DNA of 64,000 nt from Phlebotomus papatasi (lineage: Eukaryota; Arthropoda; Insecta; Diptera; Psychodidae). The position numbers and the translations under genes are program-made. Where the stretch lies: positions 16,523,078 to 16,587,077 of the forward strand of contig NC_077224.1 of the NCBI RefSeq assembly GCF_024763615.1, written 5' to 3'. Positions 1-11,544 of the stretch are shown piece after piece. The notes under the pieces were generated by a model. That model had not been told where the DNA came from. It saw only the letters and a program-made list of their open reading frames with translations, and made no database searches. How positions within the stretch are numbered: position 1 is the stretch's first letter; each line of letters starts with the position of its first letter.

Positions 1-51
1 AATTGTATTTTCACAATTTTAATTTGTTTTCCTAATGTTTAAGTTCAAATA
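1..51. other. AT-rich flank
   Basis: Flank of the first inverted-repeat element. It contains CTAATGTTTAAG, which also occurs in the palindromic element at 31.2 kb and near 1.48 kb, so the element may have landed in an older repeat copy. No gene is visible. Confidence 0.4.
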
Positions 52-282
52 GGGTGAAAGGAACACCTATTGACACTTTAAGAAGTCGTGTCAGGACTTA
101 TTGACACCTCACTCTGTACCATTTGAAATACGAAATTTGAACATGTATCCTTATCAGAAAACATATACTAAGGAAAAAACGTCCTATTATTAACATTTTA
201 TTAGATATTTTAAATAAATTTCAAAATTTTGACAAAAGTGTGTCAATAGGGGTTCCCTATCGAAGAGGTGTTCCTTCGACCC
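52..282. mobile_element. TA-flanked inverted-repeat element, intact reference copy (family P)
   Basis: The left end reads GGGTGAAAGGAACACCT and the right end AGGTGTTCCTTCGACCC, forming near-perfect terminal inverted repeats. A TA lies directly outside each end, as expected for Tc1/mariner-type target duplication. The 231-bp body has no coding capacity, so it is a miniature non-autonomous element. A second copy at 56460-57193 carries the same interior split by another element, so this one serves as the empty-site reference. The transposase family is an inference from the TA alone. Confidence 0.75.
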
Positions 283-639
283 TATCAATTTTATTAATGA
301 ATATCGCAGTGAGGCAACAACTAGATTACTCAACGGAACTTAAGGACTTACTATAAAAAAAGTAATATTAGGACGAAATTTACAGAAGAATTCTGTGCTA
401 ATCTAATGCTCTGCAATAGAAACCGCTTTGAGCTCCTATTTGAAGCCCTTGTTTCAATTTATTTGAAGATATTTTTTTATGTTGAATGGAAAATATAAAA
501 CAAGAAATAGAAAAACTGGGTCGCACTTAAAATTTCGAAAGCTAAAATCTCGAACGCCAATATCTTGAAATAGTAAAAGTATCATAGCTACTTCTAAGGA
601 TTGCACCCGCGCTTGCTGAAGGCAAAGTGATTTTTTTTT
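283..639. other. Unassigned AT-rich DNA
   Basis: No repeat, RNA gene or credible reading frame recognised between the first element and the tandem array. Confidence 0.5.
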
Positions 640-1475
640 TTGGAAAATTTCGACCCATTCGAGATTTTGGCTTTCGGGATCGTTATCCTTTCGGAATTTT
701 GGCATTCGACATTGTGGTACCTTCGGAATTGTGGCTCTCTCGAGATTTCCATTTTCGGGATTGTAGCATTCGGGATTGTGATCCTTTCGAAATTTAGGCT
801 TTCGGGATTGTGGTCCTTTTCGGGATTTTGGCTTTCGGAATTGTGATCCATTTGGAATTTTAGTTTTCGGGACTGTGGTCTCTTCGGAATTTTGGCTTTC
901 GAGATAGTGATCCTTTCGAAATTTTGGCATTCGACATTGTGGTACCTTCGGAATTGTGGCTCTCTCGAGATTTCCATTTTAGGGATTTTAGCATTCGGGA
1001 TTGTGGTTTTTCGGAACCTTAATTTTCGGGATTTTGGCGATTTTGGCTTTCGGATTTGTAATCCTTTTGGAATTTTGGTTTTTGGAATTGTAGTCCTTTT
1101 TGGGATTTTGGCTTTCGGGATTGTGGTCTTTCGGAATCTTAATTTTCGGGATTTTAGCTTTCAGAATTGTGATCCTTTTGGAATTTTGGTTTTCGAGACT
1201 GTGGTCTCTTCGGAATTTTGGCTTTCGGGACTTTGGTCTCTCGGGAATTTTGTGTTTCGGGATTTCGGCCTTCGGAATTGTGGCTCTTTCGGAATTTTCT
1301 TTTTTGGAATTTTGCCGTAAGGGATTATGGCTTTTCAATATTTTAGCTTTCGGGACCTTCTTTTTCGGGATTTTGGCTTTCGGGATTGCGATCCTCTCGG
1401 GATTTTGGCTTCTAGGATTATGACCCTTTCGGGATTTCGGCTTTCGAGATTTTGCTATTTTTGTCCAATCAAAAA
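640..1475. repeat. Tandem array, ~32-bp unit made of two ~16-bp halves
   Basis: The unit is roughly CGGGATTTTGGCTTT plus CGGGATTGTGGTCCTTT, repeated about 25 times with point changes. There is higher-order structure: the stretch from about 691 (GGCATTCGACATTGTGGTAC, then a run ending CGAGATTTCCATTTT) recurs 225 bp downstream at about 916, close to seven 32-bp units. The several open frames across the array on both strands follow from the array being poor in stop codons; their translations are simple repeats with no recognisable domain. The array ends at the truncated palindromic element beginning about 1476. Confidence 0.85.
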
Positions 1476-1625
1476 TGGTTTTTCTAATGTTTAAGAACGG
1501 TTCTCAACGATCAGACATGGTAGATCGGATCGATAAAGACCACCCTTATGTTATAGAAGTAAAGAAAAGCTTACGAACCGCAGGCGGGTAAAGTCACGAA
1601 GGATAAAGTCACTCGCATCTACATT
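1476..1625. mobile_element. Truncated copy of palindromic element Q
   Basis: The sequence from CTAATGTTTAAGAACGGT through CGATCAGACATGGTAGAT to ACTCGCATCTACAT matches the loop and right arm of the full palindrome at 31208-31424. The left arm is missing; the tandem array sits in its place. Confidence 0.6.
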
Positions 1626-3200
1626 AATGGACGTTCCGGAAAGTTTTCGTGAGTTTCCATTAATAATTCTGAATGTCGGTTTTGTTTGTTTAGATCTGTT
1701 CTACTTAATTGGATTCATTATGCATTCCTCATTTCTCAGTTGTATTTAAAAAATTTGAGAACGAAAAATTGAGAACAGTTGCTAGCGCCACATGTGGGAA
1801 AAAAACAGCGCCCTCATGTGGAAGAAAATTTGGTAAAATGTAATTAACTCTAGCTAGATAAAAATGGGAATTTTTTAATCAGAAAATTAAGTTGATATGA
1901 TTTTCAAGAAAGCCGACAATCAATTCCAACAACCCTATTAGGTGCAGAAGCATCTGGGAGGAATCTGTATGAGAAAATACCAGGGAAAACCATTCCTGCT
2001 GAAGGGTGCAAACTAAAGAAAGTAAATATTTATTTCCCCATGCTTTTTCACCTGATTACTGCAACTAAATGATCAAGTGAGTGTGCAATGTGGAAAACCA
2101 ATTACAACATATTCTCAACTGTGCCAATATTTAATTCATGCAATAACAAAGTTAGAGATGAAGTCCTATACCCCAAGATTTTTGGTCGTATGAATTTGGG
2201 CTGAAAGGCGGAACGAAATAGCTAAAATATGGACAAAATTTTAGAATCCATAAAAGTTGTGAATTTGACCAAATTACGGATATTAAAATGGCTTTCAGTG
2301 GCCACCCCTAAGACATTCCATTCAGTGGAAAAGCTTAAGATGGTTTGGAATTGCAGAAATGGATTGAGAAAAAAATACTATTCAGTGGAGGATATTTTTG
2401 AAATGGCAAACAAACAAAACTTCCACTGAAGATACTTTGCCAAAAATAAACATATTTTCTTTTATTATTTCTCCCATCATCCAAAAAGTCTTTCTTTTTT
2501 TTCTGCCTAGAATGCCTCTCATGTAGAGCCACCCCATCGAAGTTCTCAGACATACCGACTAAGTCGAAATTTTGCTCTTAAACTTAAACCACCCCCTCGG
2601 TTTTCGATTCTTAGTTGCCTTTAGTTGCCTCTTTTAACAAGCCCCTACCTCGTGGTTTTGCCATTGCACAAGGGGGCGAAATGGGCAGCAGAAAAAAAAG
2701 AACTATCAAATAAACCAACTTTTTATAACATCCTGCAAGAATATTCAAGAATTCCCATAAATAGAAATGAAGACAGGGTTCCTCTCTCAATGGTGACCCA
2801 CCAGCAGCGGTGGGTTGAAAAATATATAAAATTTTACAGCTGGCCCCATTTCAAAGTTCTTCGCAAAATGCCATCATCCAACGGCCGCCCCTCAGGGGTA
2901 GTTCGTAACAAACATCGAAAATCAACCCCCCGTAGATTCTGCACATGAAATAAATATATTTAAATATACAATCAAATGAAACACTTCCTCCCTTTTATCA
3001 AACCATCTTCTTCTCTCCCGCAGAATAGGGGAGACCAAACAGGAACAACCCTTAGCAAATCTCTACCCCAAAAGATTCCAACATTTGAATATTCCTTCAA
3101 CTTCTTTTTTCTTCGCCCCATCCAGGCCTTTTTGCATGGGATGAAAAAACGCATTTAGGGATAAATCATTATATCACATTTCCGGAATGTTCACTATATA
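1626..3200. other. Unique AT-rich DNA, no gene recognised
   Basis: The only internal similarity I noticed is a pair of short phrases AGCGCCACATGTGGG and AGCGCCCTCATGTGG near 1785-1830. The open frames here (up to 107 codons at 2625-2948) have no recognisable domain and no splice context. Confidence 0.4.
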
Positions 3201-3202
3201 TA

Positions 3203-4081
3203 CACCGAGAAAAATTTGGATGGTATTTTCTACAAATCGTGTCTTTAAATTCTACTGCCTCAAAAGATAGTAGAAAATACCATCCTCCATAGATACTTTC
3301 CTTTAGAATCTACCATCTTGACATTTTAAAATTTACTATCCTATGGATAGTAAATTCTAACAGCCGGATGGTAAAATCTACTATCCTCCTTTAGATTTTA
3401 CATTGACCTCTCTTAGATTCTAATATCCGGGAAGTAAATTTTACTGGCCGCATATTTGATGTAAAAATTTAACTGGAAGACAGTAAATTTTAACGGAGGA
3501 TAGTAATTTGGATTGAAATTACTATCCAAGCCAATAAAATTTGCCATCCTACTGTTAGAATGTCATTTTGGAATATCGTGGGTGCCGATGCAACGGTTCC
3601 CGATATGCTTTGAATACATTATAGCAATTCGTGGCGCAGCTGGAAGATGCTGGACTGTCATCACAAAGGTCGCGTGTTCAAATCTCGGCTGAGTCGTCAA
3701 TGTTGGTCAAAGATTTTCACGCATCAAAATGGCTTGAAATACAGAGAATGTCGTCCAGGAAGGGCCCCAAGTCCTCAAACAATGGCCAAAAATCAATGAA
3801 AATAAGGAAAAATAAATTTTTCCGACATTTTTCATTCTAATATCCGGCTAGTAAAATTTACTATCCTGCCAGTAAAATTTACCATCCGGATAGTAAAATC
3901 TAATATCCGGGGATATTAGAATTTACCATCCGGCTATTAGAATTTACTATCCATGCAATAGATTCTACAATTTTTGACAGTCCAATTTAATATCGCGTTT
4001 GCTGGGTGACTTTTTTACTATCCGGCCATTAGAATTTTGTATGGAGGATGGTAAATTTTACCATCCACATTTTTCTCGGTG
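3203..4081. mobile_element. 879-bp TA-flanked element with CACCGAGAAAAAT ends and GGAT/ATCC sub-repeats
   Basis: The ends are CACCGAGAAAAATTTGGATGG and the complement CCATCCACATTTTTCTCGGTG, with TA outside each. The interior is built of many copies, in both orientations, of a phrase like GGATAGTAAATTTTAC, giving a dense set of small inverted repeats at about 3215-3550 and 3835-4070. Between them lies unrelated sequence with a tRNA-like SINE head (about 3628-3700), probably a later insertion. No transposase frame is present. Confidence 0.7.
3628..3840 (+). mobile_element. Probable tRNA-derived SINE nested in the 3.2-4.1 kb element
   Basis: GTGGCGCAGCTGGAAGATGC resembles a polymerase III A box, and GTGTTCAAATCTC about 45 nt downstream resembles a B box. 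An A-rich stretch (AAAATAAGGAAAAATAAA) near 3795-3815 could be the tail. I could not find a clear target duplication, so both ends are approximate. Confidence 0.5.
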
Positions 4082-5167
4082 TAGTCTCAAGTCTTGAATT
4101 TTTGGTGCACACACCATGTGAAAATAATGTGGAAAAGATTGTGTCGCTTCCAAAGCAATAACACTTTAAACTTGGGCGATTATTGTTTCAGCGCTCTCTC
4201 ACCATAATCCTCCCTTTGAAAATGGGGAATATTTCTTGCCAGCAAAATTCCCAAAAACATCATGCATAAACTCTTTCTAATACCCAGTTGAAATTGATAT
4301 TAAAAATGAATTTTTGCAATTTTCTCTTTAGTTTGTGCCATAATGCATTATCATGACTAACTTATGAGATAGTGCTACAACTCGAAGCGGTATCTACAAT
4401 TGCATAACTTAAAGCTACAATTTCGCTGAGAGAAAATCGAAATTTTGTATTAAATTCATTCAATCATTTTCAAGACCGCTTCCCTATCGGGAACGCGGGG
4501 CTACTCAGGGAGCAGCGCCGCACGAGTCCACACTTGTCGATCCTCCGCCATTTTCAATTTAATTTTCGTAAAACATTTGTTTTAAATTTGGGTAGGGGAA
4601 AGTGGGTCACGACCGAATACGGGGTTGCACTGTACACTGCAATTTTTTAATCAGACTTCAGGAGACAAGACCAATAGAATTTTATAGGCACTATAGGGGT
4701 GTTTGTTCACTAAAGAAATGGTAGAGATACTCTAAGGAGTTGGGAATAAAAATTATTGTTCGGTGCTATTCCTTGTTCGGTATGAAAATTGTATGAAAAT
4801 TTTACTGCTTTTAAAATTCTAAATTGAGTTGGTGCTCTAGTTTAATTTTTTTACTGATCGAATTTGGCTTTTTACTGCTCATTTATACAGCGTACAAAAA
4901 ATCACAAAATCGCTTTTATATCAAATCGCTTAAAATCGGTTGTAAACTATTTTTAACTGATACTTGCTTCTTATTTTCACAATTTTTTACCGTATTTCTG
5001 TAATTATAAATTAGCGAAGATTTTAACAGCTACATTAAATATACGACAGACAGATGAAATTAAAAAAACTATTATCGTAATAAATTTGATTTTTGTTAAG
5101 TTACCGATGCTACCTTGAGTAACCATTACGAGCTTGTTAGAGGGTTAACCTGATGATCTGAAATTAA
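4082..5167. other. Mostly unassigned DNA with one lone GGGGAAAGTGGG end
   Basis: TAGGGGAAAGTGGGTCACG at about 4593 looks like one end of the G-rich terminal-repeat family, but no matching opposite end was found nearby. Around 4795-4880, phrases such as TTTTTTACTGATCGAATTT match the repeat unit of the inverted array at 25 kb. No gene seen. Confidence 0.45.
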
Positions 5168-5421
5168 CACTGAGATAAATCCGAAAAAGTTAAAATAATA
5201 TTCCGGAAATGTTTATTTTACCCTGCAGTATTGATCGGTAATCGATGTAAATATTATGCTTTTTAGGTGTATTAGGGGTAAAAGTTACCCTTTTTCATGT
5301 TAATTTTACCATTAAAAAGGTGTAAAATTAACATTAAAAAATGTTGATATATTTTCACACCTAAAAAGTGTTAAAATTATGACGAAAAAAAGTTAATCGC
5401 ACCCTCTTTTATTTCTCAGTG
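5168..5421 (+). mobile_element. CACTGAG-family miniature element, copy 1
   Basis: It starts CACTGAGATAAATCCGAAA and ends TTATTTCTCAGTG; the terminal inverted repeat is about 14 bp. The body carries family landmarks: TTTTACCCTGCAGTATTGAT, TTTTTAGGTGTATTAGGGG and AAAAAGTTAATCGCACCC. About 254 bp with no coding capacity. Confidence 0.85.
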
Positions 5422-5900
5422 AATTTAAAAATGACCCCTATAAAAATTCCGAGCTTACATGTATTCACTATGTAGAAAAGGCCATCTGAATAACGAAGCG
5501 AACACCTGGCATTGTGTATCTCTATCTTTATTATCTGAATAAGAAAGCGGGCACTGTATTTCGTTCAGAGAGACTACAAAATTTGTACTTTTGAGCACAC
5601 ACCTATGACCGCAAAACGTTTTGATATTGAATTTTTTTAAAGTCAAAGTCGAACCACTTAGAGGGACCTATTTCTTAATAGATTTTCTTAAATTTGGATT
5701 TTTATTACGAAACCAAAATGTTATCTATTTGCCTGATATGATATGACTAAAAGTGGAAGTAACCGCCACTTAATAAATTGAGTGGATTCCGAAGATTTCA
5801 AAATTAGCACTTTTTCTCTATTTTTCTAAATACTTAAAATATTTATGTATTTTAATTCAAGTTGTTAAGCGAATAAAAGTATAAACACTTAATCGACTTT
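5422..5900. other. Unassigned AT-rich DNA
   Basis: No repeat or gene recognised; the minus-strand open frame at 5455-5646 has no recognisable domain. Confidence 0.4.
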
Positions 5901-5904
5901 TTGT

Positions 5905-6310
5905 TCAACTTGTCACTGTTCTGGAGCTTAAACGGTAAGACATATCGACTTCCAGTCTTCGATGACCCCCAATAAAAGGACAGAATCTCGACGTTCTTTT
6001 TCCTCTCCCCACCCGCCCTATATCCCCTCCAAAACCATGTTTTTTCAGTTTTTCTCAAAATTGGCCCAAGCTTTTTCAATGATTTTCGGATATGTTTTAG
6101 AGGTAGTCCAGGTGAACATACTTATGACCGGAAAATACACCATTTTGAATTATTGAAGATCAATGGTCAACCACTTTGGTGGGCTCATTTTTCAACCGAT
6201 TTGGTTAAATTTTGATTTTTTGGAAAGGTATTGAAATTTCGAACCCGACTGCATTGATCTTCATCGGTAATGAACCGGTTAAGTACCGATTTTTGAATAA
6301 TTTTACATTC
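5905..6310 (+). repeat. Interspersed repeat family F, copy 1
   Basis: Landmarks in order: CTTCCAGTCTTCGATGACCC, a pyrimidine-rich stretch, TTTTCAATGATTTTCGGATA, GGTAGTCCAGGTGAACAT, GACCGGAAAATACACCATTT, CAACCGATTTGGTTAAATTT, and ATGAACCGGTTAAGTACCG. The same order recurs at 11.08, 11.55 and 55.6 kb. The family is unidentified. Minus-strand open frames in copies 1 and 2 translate to similar peptides only because the DNA is repeated. Confidence 0.7.
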
Positions 6311-7170
6311 CCTATAATAAAAATCTCCCTAAAAAATGTTTTTTCGGTTTTTTATAACTATTGATATTTGTTGGTAATTTAGATAATTTGTGGCTGACAA
6401 GAAATGTCAACCGGTCCAGCGGTTCAGAATGCTTGAACTAACGAGATATTTTTTTCATAATTTCTTAAGGGCTTTCTCATTGTCTATAAACAAGATTAAA
6501 TCAGCAATAACCCTATGTGTATACAAAAAATATACTAACGGAGAGGACTTTCTCTTGAGTTCGAGCATTTCGCAAAGCTGGGACGCTTTGCCATCTCTTT
6601 TTTAAAGTTTTCATTTAAGATTTTTAAAAACTTAAGTTGTTTTGATCTGATTTTAGAAAACTTTTTTTTTTTTGAAACAATAAACTTTGCTGTATACACG
6701 ATTACTCATATGTAGTAGATTCAGCAGTTGAAAAAACAAATGTTTCCTGTTCGGGTATGAGTTAAACTTCGTACTAAATCCGTACATTAAAAAATCGGAT
6801 ATTGATGCACCTATTACTGTTTTCCGATGTAAAATGTCATCTCGACTGAAGTATATGTTTAAATGTTTTCGATTTAAGAATATATTTCAGTCAAGATGAT
6901 TGTGGTTTGCATGGTTTTGCATTTACGAACAATTTTACAGAATTTTTTTTTTCTGTCTAGTAAACTAGTACGAACCCAAAAACACTACGAAAGTATAACT
7001 TACAGAGAGATGTTTTACCAAATCTTTTTCTAAAATTTAATGTAATATGCCTAGCTGCAAATGGTTTGTGAAATTAACATCCCAAAGAACAATTTCTGAC
7101 CAATTAATCTGACTAAATATCGTTAATCGTCGATCTGCCTAAGTCTTTCTAGTTTGAGAAAGAAAATATG
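6311..7170. other. Unassigned AT-rich DNA with one hairpin
   Basis: An imperfect hairpin at about 6838-6900 pairs CATCTCGACTGAAGTATAT with ATATATTTCAGTCAAGATG. Nothing else recognised. Confidence 0.4.
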
Positions 7171-7171
7171 T

Positions 7172-7441
7172 ATTCTTCAATTCTTCCGGTGTTCGTTAGA
7201 ATTTATTTTCTTTTTCCAAAATAAAAAGATTCAGCTTTTTCTCTAGAGCTATCGACCCTTTGTGTGGGCCTTCTTCAGTGGGTCAATTTAGAAACATATT
7301 AAATTTTGAAAAACGTTGAAAAGTTTGTAAATTGACCCATTGATGAAGACCCACACCAAGGGTCGAAAGCTCTGGAGAAAAAGCTGAATCTTTTTCTTTT
7401 GGAAAAAGAAATTCTGACAGACACCAGAAGAATTGAAGAGA
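7172..7441. mobile_element. Fold-back element with hammerhead-like hairpins in both arms
   Basis: The left arm begins TTCTTCAATTCTTCCGGTGT and the right arm ends ACACCAGAAGAATTGAAGA. The arms are about 110 bp and largely complementary around a loop near 7290-7330. The right arm (plus strand, 7340-7373) reads TTGATGA, A, GACCC-loop-GGGTC, GAAA, GCTCT. The left arm read on the minus strand gives CTGAAGA, A, GGCCC-loop-GGGTC, GATA. See the finding on the shared motif. No coding capacity. Confidence 0.75.
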
Positions 7442-7501
7442 ACTGAATATCCGTCAGATCCCAGAAGAAGGAAAAGGGACAGATAATCCTAACCGGCCTA
7501 T

Positions 7502-9287
7502 GTAGGTGAGATTCTTAACGTGAGCTAACTCGGAGTGCATGTAAATTCGATTTGGAGCTGAAGTTGGGAGACGCCATTCAGTTATCTTGAATCAAATTCG
7601 TGAAATTATACAAATTTTGTATTTAAACCAAAATATCAAGGATTTGGATGAACTGACAGAAAAGTGTTATATGGGTGAAATGTAGACCAGAATGTTCTCT
7701 ATAATTTTGCCGTAGAACTTGAACTCATCGATTACTCAGAAGCCAAGATAAGCGAGGTTTTTTGTTTCTTAACTCGTTTTTTCATCCAGAGTGCCCCAAG
7801 TAGTCATTTGTTGAACTTCAACTATATCAAAGAACTGTTGTCTTTTGTGGGACTTTCCATTTAAACCCCTATTTTAAGTGTCTTGGTGGAGTAGAGGCAG
7901 TCAAATTGGCATCTGAGTGATTTCAAAGCGTTATTATTGGAAAAATCAATTTTTTCACACTTAAACGGCAAAATCGGAGTGATAGCGTAATCTGAGTGGA
8001 AAATGATGTATGGAAGAAATGTAGAGACAAATGTGCTCTACAATTATGTCGAAGTAATCATCAAAATCGGTTCAGCGACAGTCGAGATAATTGAGGTTAT
8101 GTGATATTGAAATTGGTTTTTCGACTGTGGCGCCCCTGGTGTTGGTCCCACGAAGTTCAAATATTCTAGAAAGTTGTAGCATTTGGTGAGATCTTTCGTT
8201 TAAGCCCTCATTCATCAAAATCGGTCACATAGAACCGGAGATATGATTTTTTGAATTTCGTGAACTTTGACCCCTCATATCTCCGGTTCTATTGAAACCA
8301 CAGCGCGCATACGCACCATTTTGGAAACGTCCTAGACTGGACTACAACATACTAAAATTTCATTAACTTGCACAATGCCGTTTTTGAGAAAAGTGACTTT
8401 GAATTTCGGTGAATTTTGACGCTATCACAGCGCCACCTATGGTGACTTTTTGAACTTCCATCTGAAAGTGCTCATCGAGACGAAACCAAAAAGGTAAAAT
8501 TTAGGTCGCTATGTTAATTAGAACCGGAGATAGAGGCCGGTCAATGTTCGAACTTTGACCCCTTATAGCTCGGGTCAGGGGTTATAGATCGACTTAAGGT
8601 TTTTTTTGTTTGATAGGTATAATCAACGGCTACAACATACTAAATTTTCAGCCCGATGCACAATGGAATTTTTGAGTTATTTAACTTTTAAGATTTAAAA
8701 ATTTTCTTTTTAAAAAAAGCGCCCCTAGCGGTGGTTTTATGAACTTGCGATGTTAGAAGGGGAAGTGGCATTTCACGAGAGCTTTCCAAAAAGCCCTCAC
8801 TTTTTAAATTCTGACATTTAGAACCGGAGTTATGGCCATTTTAAGAAATTTTTTTTGGACCCTTATAGCTTGGGTCAGGGGGGTCGGGGAACCTTAAGTT
8901 TGGTATTGATGGAAAGCTCTAAGGCCCAGCTATAACATACTAAAATTTGAGCCCGCTCGATGCCATAGGGGCGGAGCTATTGAGAAAACAAAAAAAGGGG
9001 GGTCTTCAAAATGGCGGAAGGAGGGGTGGGGGGTGGGGGTTCAATGCACCAAGTTGCAATTTTCACCCGATATATAACCTTTGCCGAAAACCGCAAGTCG
9101 ATATCTTTTTTAGTTTAGGAGCTATTAAGCTCCAAAGAGCGGCCGGCCGGCCGGGAACGTAAAATAGCCACATATATATTCGTGATCAGGAAGTGGCGAA
9201 ACACATTTTGGCCAAGTTTGAGGTCGATCGGACGACATGAAATTTTGTTAGGATTATAGTAGGTGAGATTGTTAAGAATCTCACCTA
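7502..9287. mobile_element. 1.8-kb non-autonomous element with TAGGTGAGATTCTTAAC ends (family R)
   Basis: The left end reads TAGGTGAGATTCTTAAC and the right end GTTAAGAATCTCACCTA. The interior is three or four diverged ~300-bp modules. Each has a phrase such as GCGCCACCTATGGTGACTTT or GCGCCCCTAGCGGTGG, then TTTTTGAACTTCCA, AGAACCGGAGATA and TTTGACCCCTCATA. The right terminus is itself a small hairpin (GGTGAGATT, short loop, AATCTCACC). There is a short GGCC run at about 9139-9153. No transposase or replication protein is visible, so the superfamily is undecided. Confidence 0.65.
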
Positions 9288-10900
9288 ATATGTATGTTTC
9301 TGGATGAATTTGAGCATGTTGTTTATTTTAATTTTTTTTCGTTCTGAGAAAATAAATGTAAAATGATGGAGCAAAGAGAACAGAAATTGTACGAATTCCA
9401 AGGAACAATCAGGCGCAATTTTATATGCGGGACAATGTCGACAAAGAGCCCCAGAGTAGCTCTTCAGGACACGGCGGCAGGATGCATGAGATGTGGTTTG
9501 GGGGGTGATATTGTGTATAGGGTGAATACACCATTCACCTTATATTATTTCCTTCATTGTACAACATTTTGTACATGTGAACTGTAGAGTATATAAAGTT
9601 TTCAATTGAATTGTGGAAGCTCTATAAATTTCTTCTGCACAAGCGACAAAATGACATACCTTCATACTATTTATATATATGTAATGTGTATGTATATATA
9701 TATTCCCCTCCTGAATGCTTTTTTTATTTGGAGGACCGAGGGAAAGGTTTCTTGTATTTTAAAACCCTGAGAAATAACCTCCATTCCTTCATCTGATTTG
9801 ATTGGAGTTCTGTGAACCTGAAATTTTCTCACTTTGCAGCAATTTTCCATGTGAATTATGACTGTGGTTTCTTATATATCTATTTTTCTTTCTTTATCTC
9901 ATCACCATTCTTGCTGAGAAAAATTAAATATTCCATTTTTGGTGGGAGGGTCGAAATGATGATGAAAATGTAAAATTAAATCAGTTATAAGATTGAACTC
10001 AATGATGAGAATATTTTCCACCTCAAGATGTTAATTTAATGCATAAGAAAATTCACATGTGAAAAACGTGCTTCAACTATATATGTATATAAAATAACAT
10101 CTCTTCAAATTCAATTTCTTCCCCATTTGACATGGGATTTTCATTGCACAATTTCCACACCAAACATTTTCCATCTCTTTTGACAATTTTCCCCATTTAG
10201 ATGCTGTAAAATATTCCCATAACCATCTCAGAATAAATAGCAAAATGCATGCAGTGTGAAAAGGAGTTTGGGGAGTTAAAAAAATGACCTAAAATTTGGG
10301 GTTAAAAATGTTTATAGAGATGCATTTGAGGGGGTAAATGCCTTTTTTTCTGGTTTCACAGCAAAATAATGATCCATTTTAATTCAGTTAGAGCCAAGAG
10401 GTCACAATGGGGAAAAAGCTTCCCGGGAGAGAAACCGTGGAAAAATGTCGAGTTCAATAAAAATTTCATTGAAATTTTTGGTGTAAACATGGGAAAAACA
10501 CAAAGAATTGAGGCGACTGGCGATGCTTTCAGCATTTTATTTGTCGTGTCATCACCATCGAGTCCAATGCTTTCTCCACTTCCTTTTACCCCTTTTACTA
10601 CAAACAGCCAAAAGCGGAAAATATTAGTGTATATTCTTGGTTAAATTGCGCGAAAATTATTATATTACTGTTCTATTCGCCTTTTCTCCATCCTAATGTA
10701 TATAATTCATTTTAAAAAACTTCGATTTTATGACTGTTAATAGCTATAAGATATATTATTACTATTAAGATATATTATCACGGAAAACTGAAAAATGTTA
10801 GTCAAGACACATACCACATAACCATAATAAACCATAATCGCTAAGATTGAAGATTGTGTCTTAGATATTGCTAAATGTTACTTATATGCTGGGGTGTAAC
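9288..10900. other. Unique DNA, no gene recognised
   Basis: The region includes a more balanced-composition stretch near 9360-9590 and 10360-10620 with open frames of 74 and 91 codons. Neither has a recognisable domain or splice context, so I do not call genes. Confidence 0.4.
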
Positions 10901-10903
10901 AGG

Positions 10904-10957
10904 TAGGGGGGCAGGCGTACATTGCCCCCCTCCCCCTATAACCTGTCTCTGCCACCC
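10904..10957. repeat. Short G-run/C-run hairpin, possible minimal terminal-repeat element
   Basis: TAGGGGGGCAGG is followed after about 12 nt by GCCCCCCTCCCCCTATA, flanked by ACAGG on the left and CCTGT on the right. It could be a deleted member of the TA-GGGG...CCCC-TA family reduced to its ends, or a chance hairpin. Confidence 0.3.
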
Positions 10958-11078
10958 TTGGTCAGGCCAATGTTTACCACAAAATTTGCTTATTATTCTT
11001 CTGCAAAATCAAAACTCGGTAAATATTAGCATATAGAGAAGTTTTCACAATCCAATTTTTTTTTCAAATTCTCACCAT

Positions 11079-11470
11079 CCTGGCTGCTAAACGATTAGAG
11101 ATATTGACTTCCGGCCTTCGGTGACCCCCCCCCCCCCACAAGTCAGCATTCTCTAGCGAACTAACTTGCACAAAGTACTTCCCACCCCTTCTAACCCTTC
11201 CAAAAACATGTTTTTTGACTTTGCAAAAAATTGGCCCTAGCGATTTCAATGATTTTCGGATATGTTTTGTAGTTAGTCCAGCTGAATATTTCGTCCTTAA
11301 ACACCTTTCACCGGTTAATTCGCCATCTTGAATTATTCAAGGTCAAAGGTCAATCACCCTGGAGGGCCTAATTTTCAACGGATTTGGACAAATTTGGACA
11401 TTTTTGAAAGATCTTTTAATTCTGAACCCGACTGCATCGGTCACAATCAGTAGTGTATCGGTAAAGTAAC
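11079..11470 (+). repeat. Interspersed repeat family F, copy 2
   Basis: Same landmark order as copy 1 (CTTCCGGCCTTCGGTGACCC, TTTCAATGATTTTCGGATAT, CACCGGTTAATTCGCCATCT, CCCGACTGCATCGGTC). It has a run of about 11 C residues near 11126-11136. Copy 3 follows about 70 bp later in the same orientation. Confidence 0.7.
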
Positions 11471-11544
11471 GGTTAATAGCCCTAATTTAAAAATATTGTT
11501 TTTCGCACTTTTTCACTCTTTTGACCCATATAAAATTGAAACCG

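Noticed and set aside
454..1423. Several 68-158 codon frames on both strands
   Set aside because: They lie wholly or mainly in the 32-bp tandem array; the peptides are simple repeats produced by the array.
3631..3840. 69-codon frame over the 3.6-kb tRNA-like head
   Set aside because: Coincides with polymerase III box sequence of a SINE.
9139..9153. GGCCGGCCGGCCGG run
   Set aside because: Short self-complementary sequence inside element R; no supporting context for a regulatory role.
5852..11249. Similar minus-strand peptides at 5852-6079 and 11064-11249
   Set aside because: The resemblance comes from both lying in copies of repeat F; stops and frameshifts occur in the other copies.
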